Assembly: GCA_945965395.1 (NCBI GenBank)
Contig: CAMFND010000072.1
Location: 1 to 32,574, forward strand
DNA length: 32,574 bases
Origin: an uncultured Bacteroides sp.
GTDB lineage: Bacteria > Bacteroidota > Bacteroidia > Bacteroidales > Bacteroidaceae
Direction of reading: 5' to 3'
The number at the start of each line of letters is the position of its first letter. The first letter of the stretch is position 1. Under the pieces are notes generated by a model. It searched no databases. It was not told the origin of the DNA and saw only the letters and a program-made list of their open reading frames with translations. A program made the position numbers and the translations under genes. Shown here in pieces: positions 7,104-16,671 of the stretch.

Positions 7104-8960
7104 TTAATATCCGTAGTTATTATCTGTAATGCCAGGATTGGCATCTCTTTCTGTATCAGGGATAGGTAAAAGCAGGTTCTTTTTCAAGAATTCTTCTGTT
7201 AGATTACCATCGTTATATACGCGGTCACTCCATTTTTGTGACGATGTCTTGTAAAACGCATCGGAAGCTTTGGTTATTTCATGGTTGTTGTGATATTGTA
7301 AAGCTTTTTTCAGGTATTCCGTACCTTTGATACGTAACAAATCGTACATGGAGGGTTCTCCGTTTAATTCGAACAAAAATTCAAAGTAAATTTTTTCGCT
7401 AACTTGTTCTTTTGTCAGATTTGTCGGCCATGCTTTAGGCTCTATTCCATTGCCTCCTTTGGAAGTGCGGGCGCGACTCAATACTTCTTCTACCAGGCTG
7501 ATGGCTTTCTGAGTATCATCCAGCTCATTGTATACGTCTGCCATTAACAGCAACATTTCTGCATATCGGTAAACCATAAGATTCTTATGAGAAGAAGTTC
7601 CTTGTTGGTTAGGATCGTATAATTTCATGTGTGCAGGCCATGCCATCTGATTTCCACTTTCTGCAAATTTATTCCGTACGTTTTTGAGTGCTTTTATTTT
7701 GGCTTTTTCTTGTGGAGTGTTTCCTGCTGTTGCGTCTAAATTGTCCAGGTAATTTAAATCTGGATTTTTCATGTCGGCAAATGCTTCGTAAGGCAAGCGA
7801 GTGACGTATTGCTTTATAGCTACGGCTTTTCCTCCTTTGTAAATAGAATCGTATACAGCTACTTCTTTTCCGTTCACCATTTTTGTTCCAGTCTGTACGG
7901 TATAAGTTAGATAGGGGTAATAATATACAGAGTCGTTTGCCGACGGAGTATCGCCAACTTGGGCTTTGGGATTAGGCTTGTTATTACCTCCACGGTCTCT
8001 AAATGAAGTTAGGAATGTGGCTGCAATACGTGGATCATTGGGATAGCTTCCCCAATGCAAGTCGTAGGAAGCTTTTGTGGCTAAATATGTACTCCATGTA
8101 ACTCCCGGTGTAGAACCTGTTGGAGAAAAACGGTTGCTGGCTCGATTGAAAGAAGAAGGTGAGTTCAAGCTGAAATTCAGCTGGAAAATGGATTCTTTGG
8201 AGTTAGTAACCCATTCACCGAATAAGTCAGCATAATTTTTTTCCAATTGGTATTTATGATGAGAATATACATCATCAAACATGTTTTTTGCATTTTTTAG
8301 GTTTTCACTTGTATTGATGCCAAGTTTAGCCATCTTGTAATAAACTTTTCCCAAAAAAGCTTTGGCTGCCCATGAATTTACTCGTCCGTCTTCTGATGTT
8401 TCACGGATGGACAAAGCATCTGTCAAGTCTTTGACAACTTGCTCCAGAACCTTTTCTTTGGGACTACGTGGAGTTGATATATCACCGGAGGTAGAGGCGG
8501 TGGTTTTTAAAGGTATATCTCCCCACAATGAAACTAGATTGTAATAAGCTACCGCACGAAGGAATTTAGCTTCCCCACCAAATTGTGTTTTGGAAGCTTC
8601 ATTCAAATCACTTTTTTCAAGATTTTCAAGGTATGCATTGGATTCGGAAATTACTTTATATAATCCCTTCCACGTAAAGGAAATAAGTTCATCGCTGGAA
8701 AGAATTTGCAAGCTGACGATTCCGTCATTTCCACTCCGTTGTGTCCATGTAAAACCTGAGGCACAGATAGGTACTTCTTGAGAAAATTGTCCATAGCAAT
8801 CCACGGAAGCCATGTAGGAGTAACATCCCAATAAGGCTAATTCCGCACTGTTCTCAGAAGACAGATTATTATTTTGTGAGTATAGCGGTTTTTCGTCCAG
8901 ACAAGATGTTAAACTGGAAGTCGCTATCATTGAAAGTATTAGATATTTATATAGTTTCAT
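7104..8960 (-). CDS. SusD/RagB-family glycan-binding lipoprotein
   Basis: Outer-membrane lipoprotein that caps the partner SusC channel and captures oligosaccharide outside the cell. The 618-residue precursor has a lipoprotein signal, SSLTSC with Cys20, followed by an acidic stretch (LDEKPL) typical of surface lipoproteins. SusD features include an early SAELALLGCYSYM segment, TPR-like helical segments (FLRAVAYYNLVSLWGDIPL, NSWAAKAFLGKVYYKMAKLG, MVYRYAEMLLLMADVYNEL), and the C-terminal LLLPIPDTERDANPGITDN motif. It starts 35 bases after susC and shares its operon. Ligand specificity cannot be read from the sequence; the enzymes next door suggest a GlcNAc-containing glycan. Confidence 0.95.
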   Translation of the reverse strand: MKLYKYLILSMIATSSLTSCLDEKPLYSQNNNLSSENSAELALLGCYSYMASVDCYGQFSQEVPICASGFTWTQRSGNDGIVSLQILSSDELISFTWKGLYKVISESNAYLENLEKSDLNEASKTQFGGEAKFLRAVAYYNLVSLWGDIPLKTTASTSGDISTPRSPKEKVLEQVVKDLTDALSIRETSEDGRVNSWAAKAFLGKVYYKMAKLGINTSENLKNAKNMFDDVYSHHKYQLEKNYADLFGEWVTNSKESIFQLNFSLNSPSSFNRASNRFSPTGSTPGVTWSTYLATKASYDLHWGSYPNDPRIAATFLTSFRDRGGNNKPNPKAQVGDTPSANDSVYYYPYLTYTVQTGTKMVNGKEVAVYDSIYKGGKAVAIKQYVTRLPYEAFADMKNPDLNYLDNLDATAGNTPQEKAKIKALKNVRNKFAESGNQMAWPAHMKLYDPNQQGTSSHKNLMVYRYAEMLLLMADVYNELDDTQKAISLVEEVLSRARTSKGGNGIEPKAWPTNLTKEQVSEKIYFEFLFELNGEPSMYDLLRIKGTEYLKKALQYHNNHEITKASDAFYKTSSQKWSDRVYNDGNLTEEFLKKNLLLPIPDTERDANPGITDNNYGY

Positions 8961-8995
8961 AATGATATTCTTTTTCTATTTTGTTTTCTATGGTT

Positions 8996-11900
8996 TTAGA
9001 ACGTAACATTCAGTCCGAATACGAACTGGCGAGGAGTAGGATAGGAGTTCATATCTACACCTGGACGAAGTCCGTCGAAAGCAAAGCTGTTTGCTTCAGG
9101 ATCGTATCCGCTGTAATCTGTAATGACAAATGCATTTTTTACGGATGCAAAAATAGAAGTATTCTGGAAACCTATTTTTTTCATCCATGAAGTTGGCAAT
9201 GTGTAATTTAACGTAATATCAGAACAGCGTAAGTAGCTTGCATCTTCTACGTAGCGGTCCATAACCATGTTTTGGATGATAAAATTAGAAGACGGATAGA
9301 GATTGGAGTGATTTTCGGGGGTCCACATTCCTTGATATGCTTTTTTGGATACAGTTCCTGCTTTCTGTCCTGGAGTATTGATATAGCGGTTGTTGATATT
9401 GATGATATCACGATTTTGTACTCCGCTGAAGGCAGCTGTAAGGCTTAATCCCTTCCATGACAAGGATGTCTGGAATCCGTATGTAAAGCCGGGATTTGGA
9501 TTGCCGATAATATCTCGGTCTGAACTGTTGACAATGCCATCTCCGTTTTTATCCACAAATTTGATGTCACCTGCTGTGGGGATAGTTCCATTTATATTCT
9601 TGTAATATCCTATAGTTCCATCGTCTTTAATGTATTTAACACCATTTTCGGTAATGTCTTCAGGTTGTACGATTCCTTGTGTAACATAGCCGATAAATAA
9701 TCCCGGAGCTTCTCCTTGCAAGAAAACATGACCAACTCCAAAATGGTCACCTAATGAATTGCCATAGTATCCTACTCGTTCTCCTAAACAGCCGAAATCG
9801 GTCGGTAATAAACCGAGGTTGATAATTTTATTTTTATTTTTACCGATGTTACCTGTAATACTCCATTGCCAGTCTTTAGTATTAATGATTTGAGCTGTTA
9901 AAGAGAATTCAATTCCTTTGTTATCCAATGAACCTTGATTATAGTAAGTTGAACTGAATCCTGCAGATCCGGGTAGAGTACGTGAAATAAGCAAATCATT
10001 GGTACGTTTTATATAGAAATCAATTGTTCCGCTTAAGCGAGACCGTAGTAAACTGAAATCAATACCAGCATTCCATGAAGAAGTTTTTTCCCATGTTAGG
10101 CCATCGTTTGCTAAGTTTGTAATCTGCAAGATAGATTCTTGTTCACCTTTCCCGTTTCCATAATGGTAATTACCGCTGGAACCATACATTGAGAAAGTGG
10201 AATAAGGGTCAATACTTTGATTACCGGTTACACCGTAGCTGACACGAAACTTTAATTGATTCAGCCAGTTGATATCCTTCATAAATTCTTCTTGTTCCAT
10301 ACGCCATGCCACAGATGCAGAAGGGAAATATCCCCAACGGTTTCCTTTAGCAAATTTACTGGAACCATCGGCACGTATAGAAGCCGTAATCAGGTATTTG
10401 TCAAGGAGAGTCAGGTTGATACGTCCTAAATATGACAAAAGCTGATAGTCTTTCTGAACGGGAACAAGATGTTGTACGTTTCCTGCCATGTGAAGTCCGT
10501 TTTCTCTTAAATCAAACATGGTAAACTGAGTTCCGTTAGTGTTTTCATTTAAGAAATTGTAGTCATCATAGGTAATCCCGGCTGTAGCATCCAGTGTCGC
10601 AAAAGAACCGAGCTTTGTGTTATAGTTTAAGACATTTTCAATAGAAACATTATTCTTGTTGAGGCTGCTTAATGACAGATAGCCATTGTTGTTCATTCCT
10701 TGATAAAGCTGTAAACCATACCAGCGTTTACGGTCATTGATATTCATATTTCCACCTATACGCAGGTTGTAGCGTAAGCCTTTAACTATTTCCCATTTCA
10801 AGTCCATTGAAGTACTGAACGTTTTATCATTGGCAACATCTGCATAGTCGTTCAGCCAGCTGAAAATTGTAGTTTTGTTTTCAGCGTTGAATGACGGGTC
10901 ACCTTCAGGCATTTCAAACGGAGCATAATCCAAGGCGGTACGAGAGATTGCTGTTGTGGATCCTCCTAAGGTTGTACCACCTGCCATCATGTTATTTTGG
11001 CGGAGAGACCCACTAAAAGTCATGTCCAAATGTACTTTTTTAGATAATTCCATACCAATGTTAGCACGTAAGTCACCTTGTTTAAGTCCAGTTTGTTTTA
11101 CAGTTCCATTAATGTCTTTAAAATTGGCAGAAACGTAATAAGTTGTTTTGTCAGTTCCACCGCTTACAGATAATGAATAGTTCTGTGAGAAAGCTGAAGT
11201 ATAAATTTCTTTTTGCCAATTACGATAGTTGATGAGATGGTAGGTCTCAGGATTGTTTGGATCGTAATTTGCCAGTTTGTCATTGAATACGTATCTTACT
11301 TCATCTCCTACGATATAGAATGGATATTGTTCGTTGGATATACGTGAGTTGATATAATTTGCATGCTCATACAAATTTGTCATTTCAAGTAGCTTGGATG
11401 GTTCAGCAATTGTAAAGTTGGCTGATACATTGATTTTAGCTTTTCCTTGTTTTCCTTTCTTTGTGGTAATCAAAATTACACCATTAGCCCCACGTGAGCC
11501 ATAAATGGCTGTAGAAGAAGCATCTTTTAAAATTGTAATATCTTCAATGTCAGAAGGGTTTAAGGATGCCAAGGGGTCTTGATTGATTTGAAAGTCACCA
11601 CTGATACCAGAGGACGCGAATTCACCGGTTGAGGCTTGTGGAACGTTGTCTATTACATATAACGGCTGGTTGTCGCCGCGTAAAGAGCTGGCACCACGAA
11701 TTGTAATGGAGGATGCAGAACCTGCCATTGCCGAAGAAGAACTAACAACAAGTCCGGCCACTTTTCCTGATAACAAATTATCAAGTGAAGTAGCTTTGGC
11801 AGCGTCATTCGCATTAGGCTTCATAGTAGTCAGTGCTCCTGTTAAATCGCCTTTTCTTGCGGTTCCATAACCTACAACCACTACTTCTTCCAGAACTTCT

Positions 11901-12214
11901 GCATCTTCTTTAAGTATGATACGGTTTCCCGAAAGTTGGGATATTTTTAGTTCTTGTGTGGAATAACCTACATAGGAAATGACAAGAGTGTTGCCAATTT
12001 TCCCGTTTAATGAAAAATTACCATCTATATCGGTAATGGTGCCGTCAGATGTTCCTTTAATCTGGACAGTAGCTCCAATAATACCTTCACCTTTTTCATC
12101 GATTACTTGTCCCGTAATAGCTCCTTGCTGAGCAAATAAGTTAAACGGAACCATTAACATGAACATTAATAAAAAGATACAAATGAGATGTATCTTAGAT
12201 TGCATTTCCTTCAT
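8996..12214 (-). CDS. SusC/RagA-family TonB-dependent outer-membrane transporter
   Basis: Energised outer-membrane channel that imports oligosaccharides with its SusD lid. The 1072-residue precursor has a signal peptide ending near NLFAQ. A carboxypeptidase-regulatory-like domain (about residues 32-110: ITGQVIDEKGEGIIGATVQIKG, DGTITDIDGNFSL) leads into EVVVVGYGT and the plug (SITIRGASSL, LYVIDNVPQ, ILKDASSTAIYGSRGANGVI). A 22-strand barrel domain follows and ends with the aromatic FVFGLNVTF. No STN domain is visible at the N terminus, in keeping with control by the HTCS rather than an anti-sigma system. A second in-frame ATG at 12205 is an alternative start. It is first in the PUL operon and diverges from the HTCS. 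Confidence 0.97.
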   Translation of the reverse strand: MKEMQSKIHLICIFLLMFMLMVPFNLFAQQGAITGQVIDEKGEGIIGATVQIKGTSDGTITDIDGNFSLNGKIGNTLVISYVGYSTQELKISQLSGNRIILKEDAEVLEEVVVVGYGTARKGDLTGALTTMKPNANDAAKATSLDNLLSGKVAGLVVSSSSAMAGSASSITIRGASSLRGDNQPLYVIDNVPQASTGEFASSGISGDFQINQDPLASLNPSDIEDITILKDASSTAIYGSRGANGVILITTKKGKQGKAKINVSANFTIAEPSKLLEMTNLYEHANYINSRISNEQYPFYIVGDEVRYVFNDKLANYDPNNPETYHLINYRNWQKEIYTSAFSQNYSLSVSGGTDKTTYYVSANFKDINGTVKQTGLKQGDLRANIGMELSKKVHLDMTFSGSLRQNNMMAGGTTLGGSTTAISRTALDYAPFEMPEGDPSFNAENKTTIFSWLNDYADVANDKTFSTSMDLKWEIVKGLRYNLRIGGNMNINDRKRWYGLQLYQGMNNNGYLSLSSLNKNNVSIENVLNYNTKLGSFATLDATAGITYDDYNFLNENTNGTQFTMFDLRENGLHMAGNVQHLVPVQKDYQLLSYLGRINLTLLDKYLITASIRADGSSKFAKGNRWGYFPSASVAWRMEQEEFMKDINWLNQLKFRVSYGVTGNQSIDPYSTFSMYGSSGNYHYGNGKGEQESILQITNLANDGLTWEKTSSWNAGIDFSLLRSRLSGTIDFYIKRTNDLLISRTLPGSAGFSSTYYNQGSLDNKGIEFSLTAQIINTKDWQWSITGNIGKNKNKIINLGLLPTDFGCLGERVGYYGNSLGDHFGVGHVFLQGEAPGLFIGYVTQGIVQPEDITENGVKYIKDDGTIGYYKNINGTIPTAGDIKFVDKNGDGIVNSSDRDIIGNPNPGFTYGFQTSLSWKGLSLTAAFSGVQNRDIININNRYINTPGQKAGTVSKKAYQGMWTPENHSNLYPSSNFIIQNMVMDRYVEDASYLRCSDITLNYTLPTSWMKKIGFQNTSIFASVKNAFVITDYSGYDPEANSFAFDGLRPGVDMNSYPTPRQFVFGLNVTF

Positions 12215-12275
12215 AGTTTCAAAGTTAATAAATGTTTTAGACCGCGGTTTTTTAAACTATTATTTAATTCGGTTG

Positions 12276-12283
12276 CAAAGATG
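12276..12283 (-). promoter_or_regulatory. Putative susC -7 box
   Basis: Read on the minus strand the bases are CATCTTTG, one mismatch from TAnnTTTG. There is no recognisable -33 TTG, as expected for a promoter that needs an activator. It would give a leader of about 55 bases. Confidence 0.4.
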
Positions 12284-12361
12284 TTATATGCATAATGATT
12301 TTATGTTTTATAATCGATAAATATTGTCAGATAATCATCATATATGTATAAAATTGGATGG

Positions 12362-12412
12362 GAACAGTATGAATTAGTGATTTTTGAACATGAATTAGAT
12401 AATAATGAACAT
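12362..12412. promoter_or_regulatory. 21-bp-phased direct repeats, candidate HTCS operator
   Basis: ATGAATTAG occurs at 12369-12377 and 12390-12398, exactly 21 bases apart. TGAACAT occurs at 12385-12391 and 12406-12412, also 21 bases apart, and a related GAAC is at 12362-12365. Two helical turns of spacing would place half-sites on one DNA face, suiting an AraC-type dimer. The repeats lie 80-130 bases upstream of the susC -7 candidate. Confidence 0.5.
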
Positions 12413-12593
12413 AGGTGAGAGACTTTTTTATGAGTGTAGCTAGCTTGAGTTTAATTTTTTTTGCTTTTGTGCTTGTAGATGTCGAGAATTCTTACGAATA
12501 TTGCAATCCGGTCTATGTGCAAATGATGAGATAGGGTAGATATATCTTGTAGATTCTCTTTTTTTGTATAGTCTGGTTAATAATGTAGACCTT

Positions 12594-15500
12594 ATGAAAA
12601 TCCATGTAAAAACAACTTTTTGTCTTTTTTTACTACTATTGCTTTCGTGGAATGTGAAGGCTGAAGAATTTTTGTTTCGTCAGTTGTCTATTTCAGAAGG
12701 TTTCCCTCCATCTATTCAGTCTATTTATGTCGAAGATAACGGATATGTATGGATTGCAAGCAAACAAGGACTAGGAAGGTTCAATGGCTATGAATTGAAA
12801 ACCTATTTTCATGAAGAAGGAAATCCTTATTCGCTTCCGGGTGAGCAGATTTATGCAATAGAAGAAGATAGTTTGCATAATCTGTGGATTCTTACTGATG
12901 CGGGAGTCGTGAATTATCAGCGGCATACCGACTGCTTTATTCCGGTACTGGACGAAAATGGAGATGTATTTAAGGCGACTTCTGTTTGTAAATTGCCAGG
13001 CAGGTTATTGCTGGCCGGATATGGTGAGGTTTATCAGTATCATTATAATGAGCAAAAAATACGAACGCTGCATGAAATGAAGCTTCCAGTCTCCTTCTTT
13101 GTTCGAAAAATGTTGCTGTGGGATGAAAGTACGTTGCTCTGTATGAGTTTATGGAAAGGTGTTTTATTTATTGATTTACGTAACGGGGAACGAAAGCCTT
13201 CTCCTCTTCCTGACGGAAATGATTTAACACATGTATTGATCGATAATAAAGGTCGTGTTTGGACAACAGCTTACAATAAAGGTATAACTTGCTACGAGCG
13301 AAATGGAAAAGTGAGAGCAGTTTATACTACTGAAAATTCAGCATTAAGCCACAATGTTATTCTATGCTTGAATGAAAGAAATGGTAAGATTTGGGCAGGA
13401 ACAGATGGAGGAGGAATTAATATTATTGATCCTCAGACAGGAAAGATTGCCGTACTAAAACATTTATCCGGGGATAATCATTCATTGCCTATTAATTCCA
13501 TACAATGTTTGTTTCAAAGAAACGGGAAAAAGGATGTCTGGGCTGGTAGTATAAAAGGAGGTCTTATAAATATTCAACCTTCTATTGTAAGTTCTTATGC
13601 AGATGTACCTTTGGGTTTTAAAACTGGATTAAGTGAGAAGGCTATTTTAAGTTTCTATCAGGATTCAGGTTCAGAGGAAATTTGGATTGGAACGGATGGA
13701 GGAGGAGTTAATCGTTTTAATCCTGTGACGAAAGAATTTGTGCATTATCCAAATACTTATGGTGAGAAAGTTGTTTCTCTATGTGAATACTCTCAAAATG
13801 AATTATTGATTTCTCTATTCTCAAAAGGGATTTTCTTTTTTAATAAACATACAGGAAAAATTCGTTCCATTAATGAAAAAGGTGAAATAATTAATAAGAT
13901 TGCATTATATAGTAGAAAAGGTATAAATTTATATCAGGATGATACACAATCTATCCTTATATTATCATCGGATATACATCGTTATTACTGGGAGGATGGA
14001 AGAGTTCAACAATTAAACGACAGCGGAATCCCTATAGAAGGACAAGTTATGCCGTTGGGCTATGATAGCCTGAAAACATATTTATATGATTTAAAGCGTA
14101 TATATGCACTGGATCATCGTAACAATAAAATAGAAATTGTTTATACTTCTTCAAGAAAACATGATATAGAGTGTGTGGCAAAAGACTCTCATGGAATTTT
14201 TTGGATTGGTTTTGGTAATCAAATTTTTCGTTATGATGTGAACCTTCAGCAAGAAACTCTGCTTGAAACTCACCCGTTGAGAAATATAACAGCTTTAGTA
14301 TGTGATAATCAGCAACGCCTTTGGATTGGGACAAATGAGGAACTTTTTGTCTGGTTGGACAAGGAGAAGAAGCTTATTTCGTTGGATAAATCTGATGGAG
14401 CTGAAAACAATGAGTTTTTAAAGAAAGCTGTGTGGGTTTCTCGTCGGGGAGATATTTACATGGGAGGGATAAACGGAATGTTATATGTTGATGGGCAGAA
14501 AACAGATATAGAAATACCGAATCCACCTGTAATTGAATTAGCTGATGTAATAAGTAATAACAAAAGTTGTTTATCTGAGATTGAAAAGGGACTACTGAAA
14601 CTTAACTTCGAGAATAAGTCGTTAGCTATCAAAGTGATGGCGTATGAAAGCAATGTTTTCCGTAAAAGGGTATATCGCTGGCATATTTACGGACGGGAAG
14701 ATTTTCATATCGATACAACCTCTCCTGAGATTCTAATGCGTTCGTTAACTCCAGGAACTTATCATGTATCAGTAGCGTGTACGACAAAGGATGGGAAGTG
14801 GACTGAGCCTTATGCTGTTTTATCTTTTCAGATTCATCCTGTGTGGTATAAAACATGGTGGTTTACATTGTTGTGGATTATCTTGCTTGCAGTTTTGTTG
14901 GTAGCAGGAGTTCTTTACTGGCTTTATCGTAAGGAGGAGCGTATGAAGGAGGATCTGCAAGTACATAAACAAAAAATATATGAAGAAAAGGTACGTTTCT
15001 TGATTAACATAAATCATGAGTTACGTACTCCTTTGACTTTGATTTACACTCCTTTGTGCCAATTGATGAAAAATATGTCTCAGGATAATCCTGTATATCC
15101 TACACTCAGAAGTATTTTTAAGCAGTCTAAAAGGATGAAGGAACTATTGAATATGGTGCTGAATTTGCGGAAGATGGAGGTGGAGCAAAGTAAGTTGAAA
15201 CTGAAATCATATCTGTTGAATGATTGGATAAAAGAAATTGCATCTGATTTTAAATACGAAGAAGAAGAAAGACATGTCACTTTTGTATATGAACTTTCTT
15301 CGGATATAGAATATGTGCCTTTTGATTCGGAAAAGCATATGATTATTCTTACTAATTTGATTGTCAATGCGCTTAAACATAGTCCTTTGAATAGCAAGAT
15401 TATTTTACGGACGGAATTAACGGATAATCGGTCTGCGGTACGAATATCTGTAATAGACCAAGGGGAAGGGTTACAAGGGGTAGATATTCAAAAACTGTTT

Positions 15501-16523
15501 ACACGCTTTTACCAAGGTAAGAATGAAAAGGGAGGTAGTGGCATAGGATTATCTTATTCCAAAATTTTGGTAGAAATGCATAAGGGACATATTGGAGTGT
15601 ATAATAATGAAGAAGGAGGGGCTTGTTTTTATTATGAACTTCCTTTGCACTCAGAAGCTTCTGTTGTTTGTTTCCCTCAGGAATATTTGAATGCTCCGGT
15701 ATTGATTGAACAGGATAAATTAATACCTGTGGCAAACTCTATAGATACAAAGAACTATTCATGTTTGTTCGTAGATGATAATGAAGGTATACGACAGATG
15801 ATGCTTGATGCGTTAAAGGATGAGTTTCGGAATTTATACATAGCTTCAGACGGGCGAGAAGCGTTGGATATTGCACTTAAAGAAATTCCAGATGTGGTTG
15901 TGAGTGATATTATGATGCCCGGAATGAATGGATATGACCTCTGTCGGAATATTAAGGAAAATGTGAATATTAATCATATTCAAGTAATATTGCTGACTGC
16001 ACGTACAGATGAGCAAAGCCATGTGGACAGTTATAGAACCGGAGCAGATGCTTATATGGAAAAACCTTTTGAAATAAGCAGCTTGTTGGAAAGTGTTCGT
16101 AATCGCTTGTTCTTACGCGAACAAATGAAAGGAAGATATGCTTTAAATTCCATTGCAGCTGGAGGAGATCTGCCAGTCTCTTCTGCAGATGATGCTTTTT
16201 TGTTCAAATTGAATAAGCTGATTATGGAAAATATGGATAATGAAGAATTGAATATAGAATTCCTTTGTCAAAATATGGGAGTTAGCAGGGCTTCTTTGTA
16301 CAATCGTTTAAAATCGTTGACTTCTATGGGAGCTAATGAGTATGTGAATAAACTGCGTATTGAAAAATCGATGGAGTTGTTGCGTAATACAGAGATGAGT
16401 ATTACCGAAATAGCAGAACGTATGGGGTTTTCTTCTAGTCGATATTTTAGTACGGCTTTTAAAAAATATACAGGGATTACTCCAACTCAATTTAAGGAAT
16501 CTGCTGGAAAATCTGATAATTAG
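12594..16523 (+). CDS. Hybrid two-component system sensor/regulator (HTCS)
   Basis: Single-chain inner-membrane sensor, kinase and transcription factor that activates PUL genes when an oligosaccharide binds its periplasmic domain. The ATG at 12594 gives 1309 residues with a signal sequence; an upstream in-frame TTG at 12564 is less likely. Residues about 20-680 form two-component-type beta-propeller repeats (VWIASKQGLGRFNG, IWAGTDGGGINIID, IWIGTDGGGVNRFN), then a Y_Y_Y-like domain to about 745. One membrane helix spans about 755-778. The kinase has His808 in NHELRTPLT, the N box NLIVNALKHS, DQGEGL and GSGIGLSYS. The receiver domain (about 1055-1170) has Asp1105 in VVSDIMMPGMNG and the MEKPF lysine. 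An AraC-type helix-turn-helix region ends the protein (about 1212-1309). It diverges from susC, its likely target. Confidence 0.96.
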   Translation: MKIHVKTTFCLFLLLLLSWNVKAEEFLFRQLSISEGFPPSIQSIYVEDNGYVWIASKQGLGRFNGYELKTYFHEEGNPYSLPGEQIYAIEEDSLHNLWILTDAGVVNYQRHTDCFIPVLDENGDVFKATSVCKLPGRLLLAGYGEVYQYHYNEQKIRTLHEMKLPVSFFVRKMLLWDESTLLCMSLWKGVLFIDLRNGERKPSPLPDGNDLTHVLIDNKGRVWTTAYNKGITCYERNGKVRAVYTTENSALSHNVILCLNERNGKIWAGTDGGGINIIDPQTGKIAVLKHLSGDNHSLPINSIQCLFQRNGKKDVWAGSIKGGLINIQPSIVSSYADVPLGFKTGLSEKAILSFYQDSGSEEIWIGTDGGGVNRFNPVTKEFVHYPNTYGEKVVSLCEYSQNELLISLFSKGIFFFNKHTGKIRSINEKGEIINKIALYSRKGINLYQDDTQSILILSSDIHRYYWEDGRVQQLNDSGIPIEGQVMPLGYDSLKTYLYDLKRIYALDHRNNKIEIVYTSSRKHDIECVAKDSHGIFWIGFGNQIFRYDVNLQQETLLETHPLRNITALVCDNQQRLWIGTNEELFVWLDKEKKLISLDKSDGAENNEFLKKAVWVSRRGDIYMGGINGMLYVDGQKTDIEIPNPPVIELADVISNNKSCLSEIEKGLLKLNFENKSLAIKVMAYESNVFRKRVYRWHIYGREDFHIDTTSPEILMRSLTPGTYHVSVACTTKDGKWTEPYAVLSFQIHPVWYKTWWFTLLWIILLAVLLVAGVLYWLYRKEERMKEDLQVHKQKIYEEKVRFLININHELRTPLTLIYTPLCQLMKNMSQDNPVYPTLRSIFKQSKRMKELLNMVLNLRKMEVEQSKLKLKSYLLNDWIKEIASDFKYEEEERHVTFVYELSSDIEYVPFDSEKHMIILTNLIVNALKHSPLNSKIILRTELTDNRSAVRISVIDQGEGLQGVDIQKLFTRFYQGKNEKGGSGIGLSYSKILVEMHKGHIGVYNNEEGGACFYYELPLHSEASVVCFPQEYLNAPVLIEQDKLIPVANSIDTKNYSCLFVDDNEGIRQMMLDALKDEFRNLYIASDGREALDIALKEIPDVVVSDIMMPGMNGYDLCRNIKENVNINHIQVILLTARTDEQSHVDSYRTGADAYMEKPFEISSLLESVRNRLFLREQMKGRYALNSIAAGGDLPVSSADDAFLFKLNKLIMENMDNEELNIEFLCQNMGVSRASLYNRLKSLTSMGANEYVNKLRIEKSMELLRNTEMSITEIAERMGFSSSRYFSTAFKKYTGITPTQFKESAGKSDN

Positions 16524-16536
16524 ATAAGGTCTGAGA

Positions 16537-16577
16537 TGAGCTTATTCGTTTTCTGAATAAGCTTATTGCTTGTTTTA
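16537..16577 (+). terminator. Terminator after the HTCS gene
   Basis: TGAGCTTATTC (16537-16547) pairs with GAATAAGCTTA (16555-16565) with one G-T pair and a 7-base loop, followed by a modest T-rich tail. It lies 13 bases past the stop codon. Confidence 0.65.
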
Positions 16578-16624
16578 ATTATTGTAATCTCCTGATTTTA
16601 TTAGATTATTCCATCTTATTTTTA

Positions 16625-16632
16625 TAACTTTG
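16625..16632 (+). promoter_or_regulatory. Putative pheT promoter -7 box
   Basis: TAACTTTG matches TAnnTTTG exactly, 39 bases before the pheT ATG and just after the HTCS terminator. No strong -33 box is seen. Confidence 0.55.
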
Positions 16633-16671
16633 CACGTCATTATTTAGGAAATTACAAAATACTATTACGAT

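Larger units (their letters stand above)
12215..12593. promoter_or_regulatory. Divergent regulatory region between susC and the HTCS gene
   Basis: A 379-base AT-rich region with no credible gene. It should hold the promoters of the susCD operon and of the HTCS. It contains a near-consensus -7 box for susC, the palindrome ACCGCGGT at 12241-12248 inside the presumed susC leader, and a set of 21-bp-spaced repeats at 12362-12412. No convincing -33/-7 pair is seen for the HTCS. Confidence 0.6.

Noticed and set aside
12241..12248. ACCGCGGT palindrome in the susC leader as a regulator site
   Set aside because: Eight bases only, with imperfect flanks; it can occur by chance and lies downstream of the predicted transcription start.
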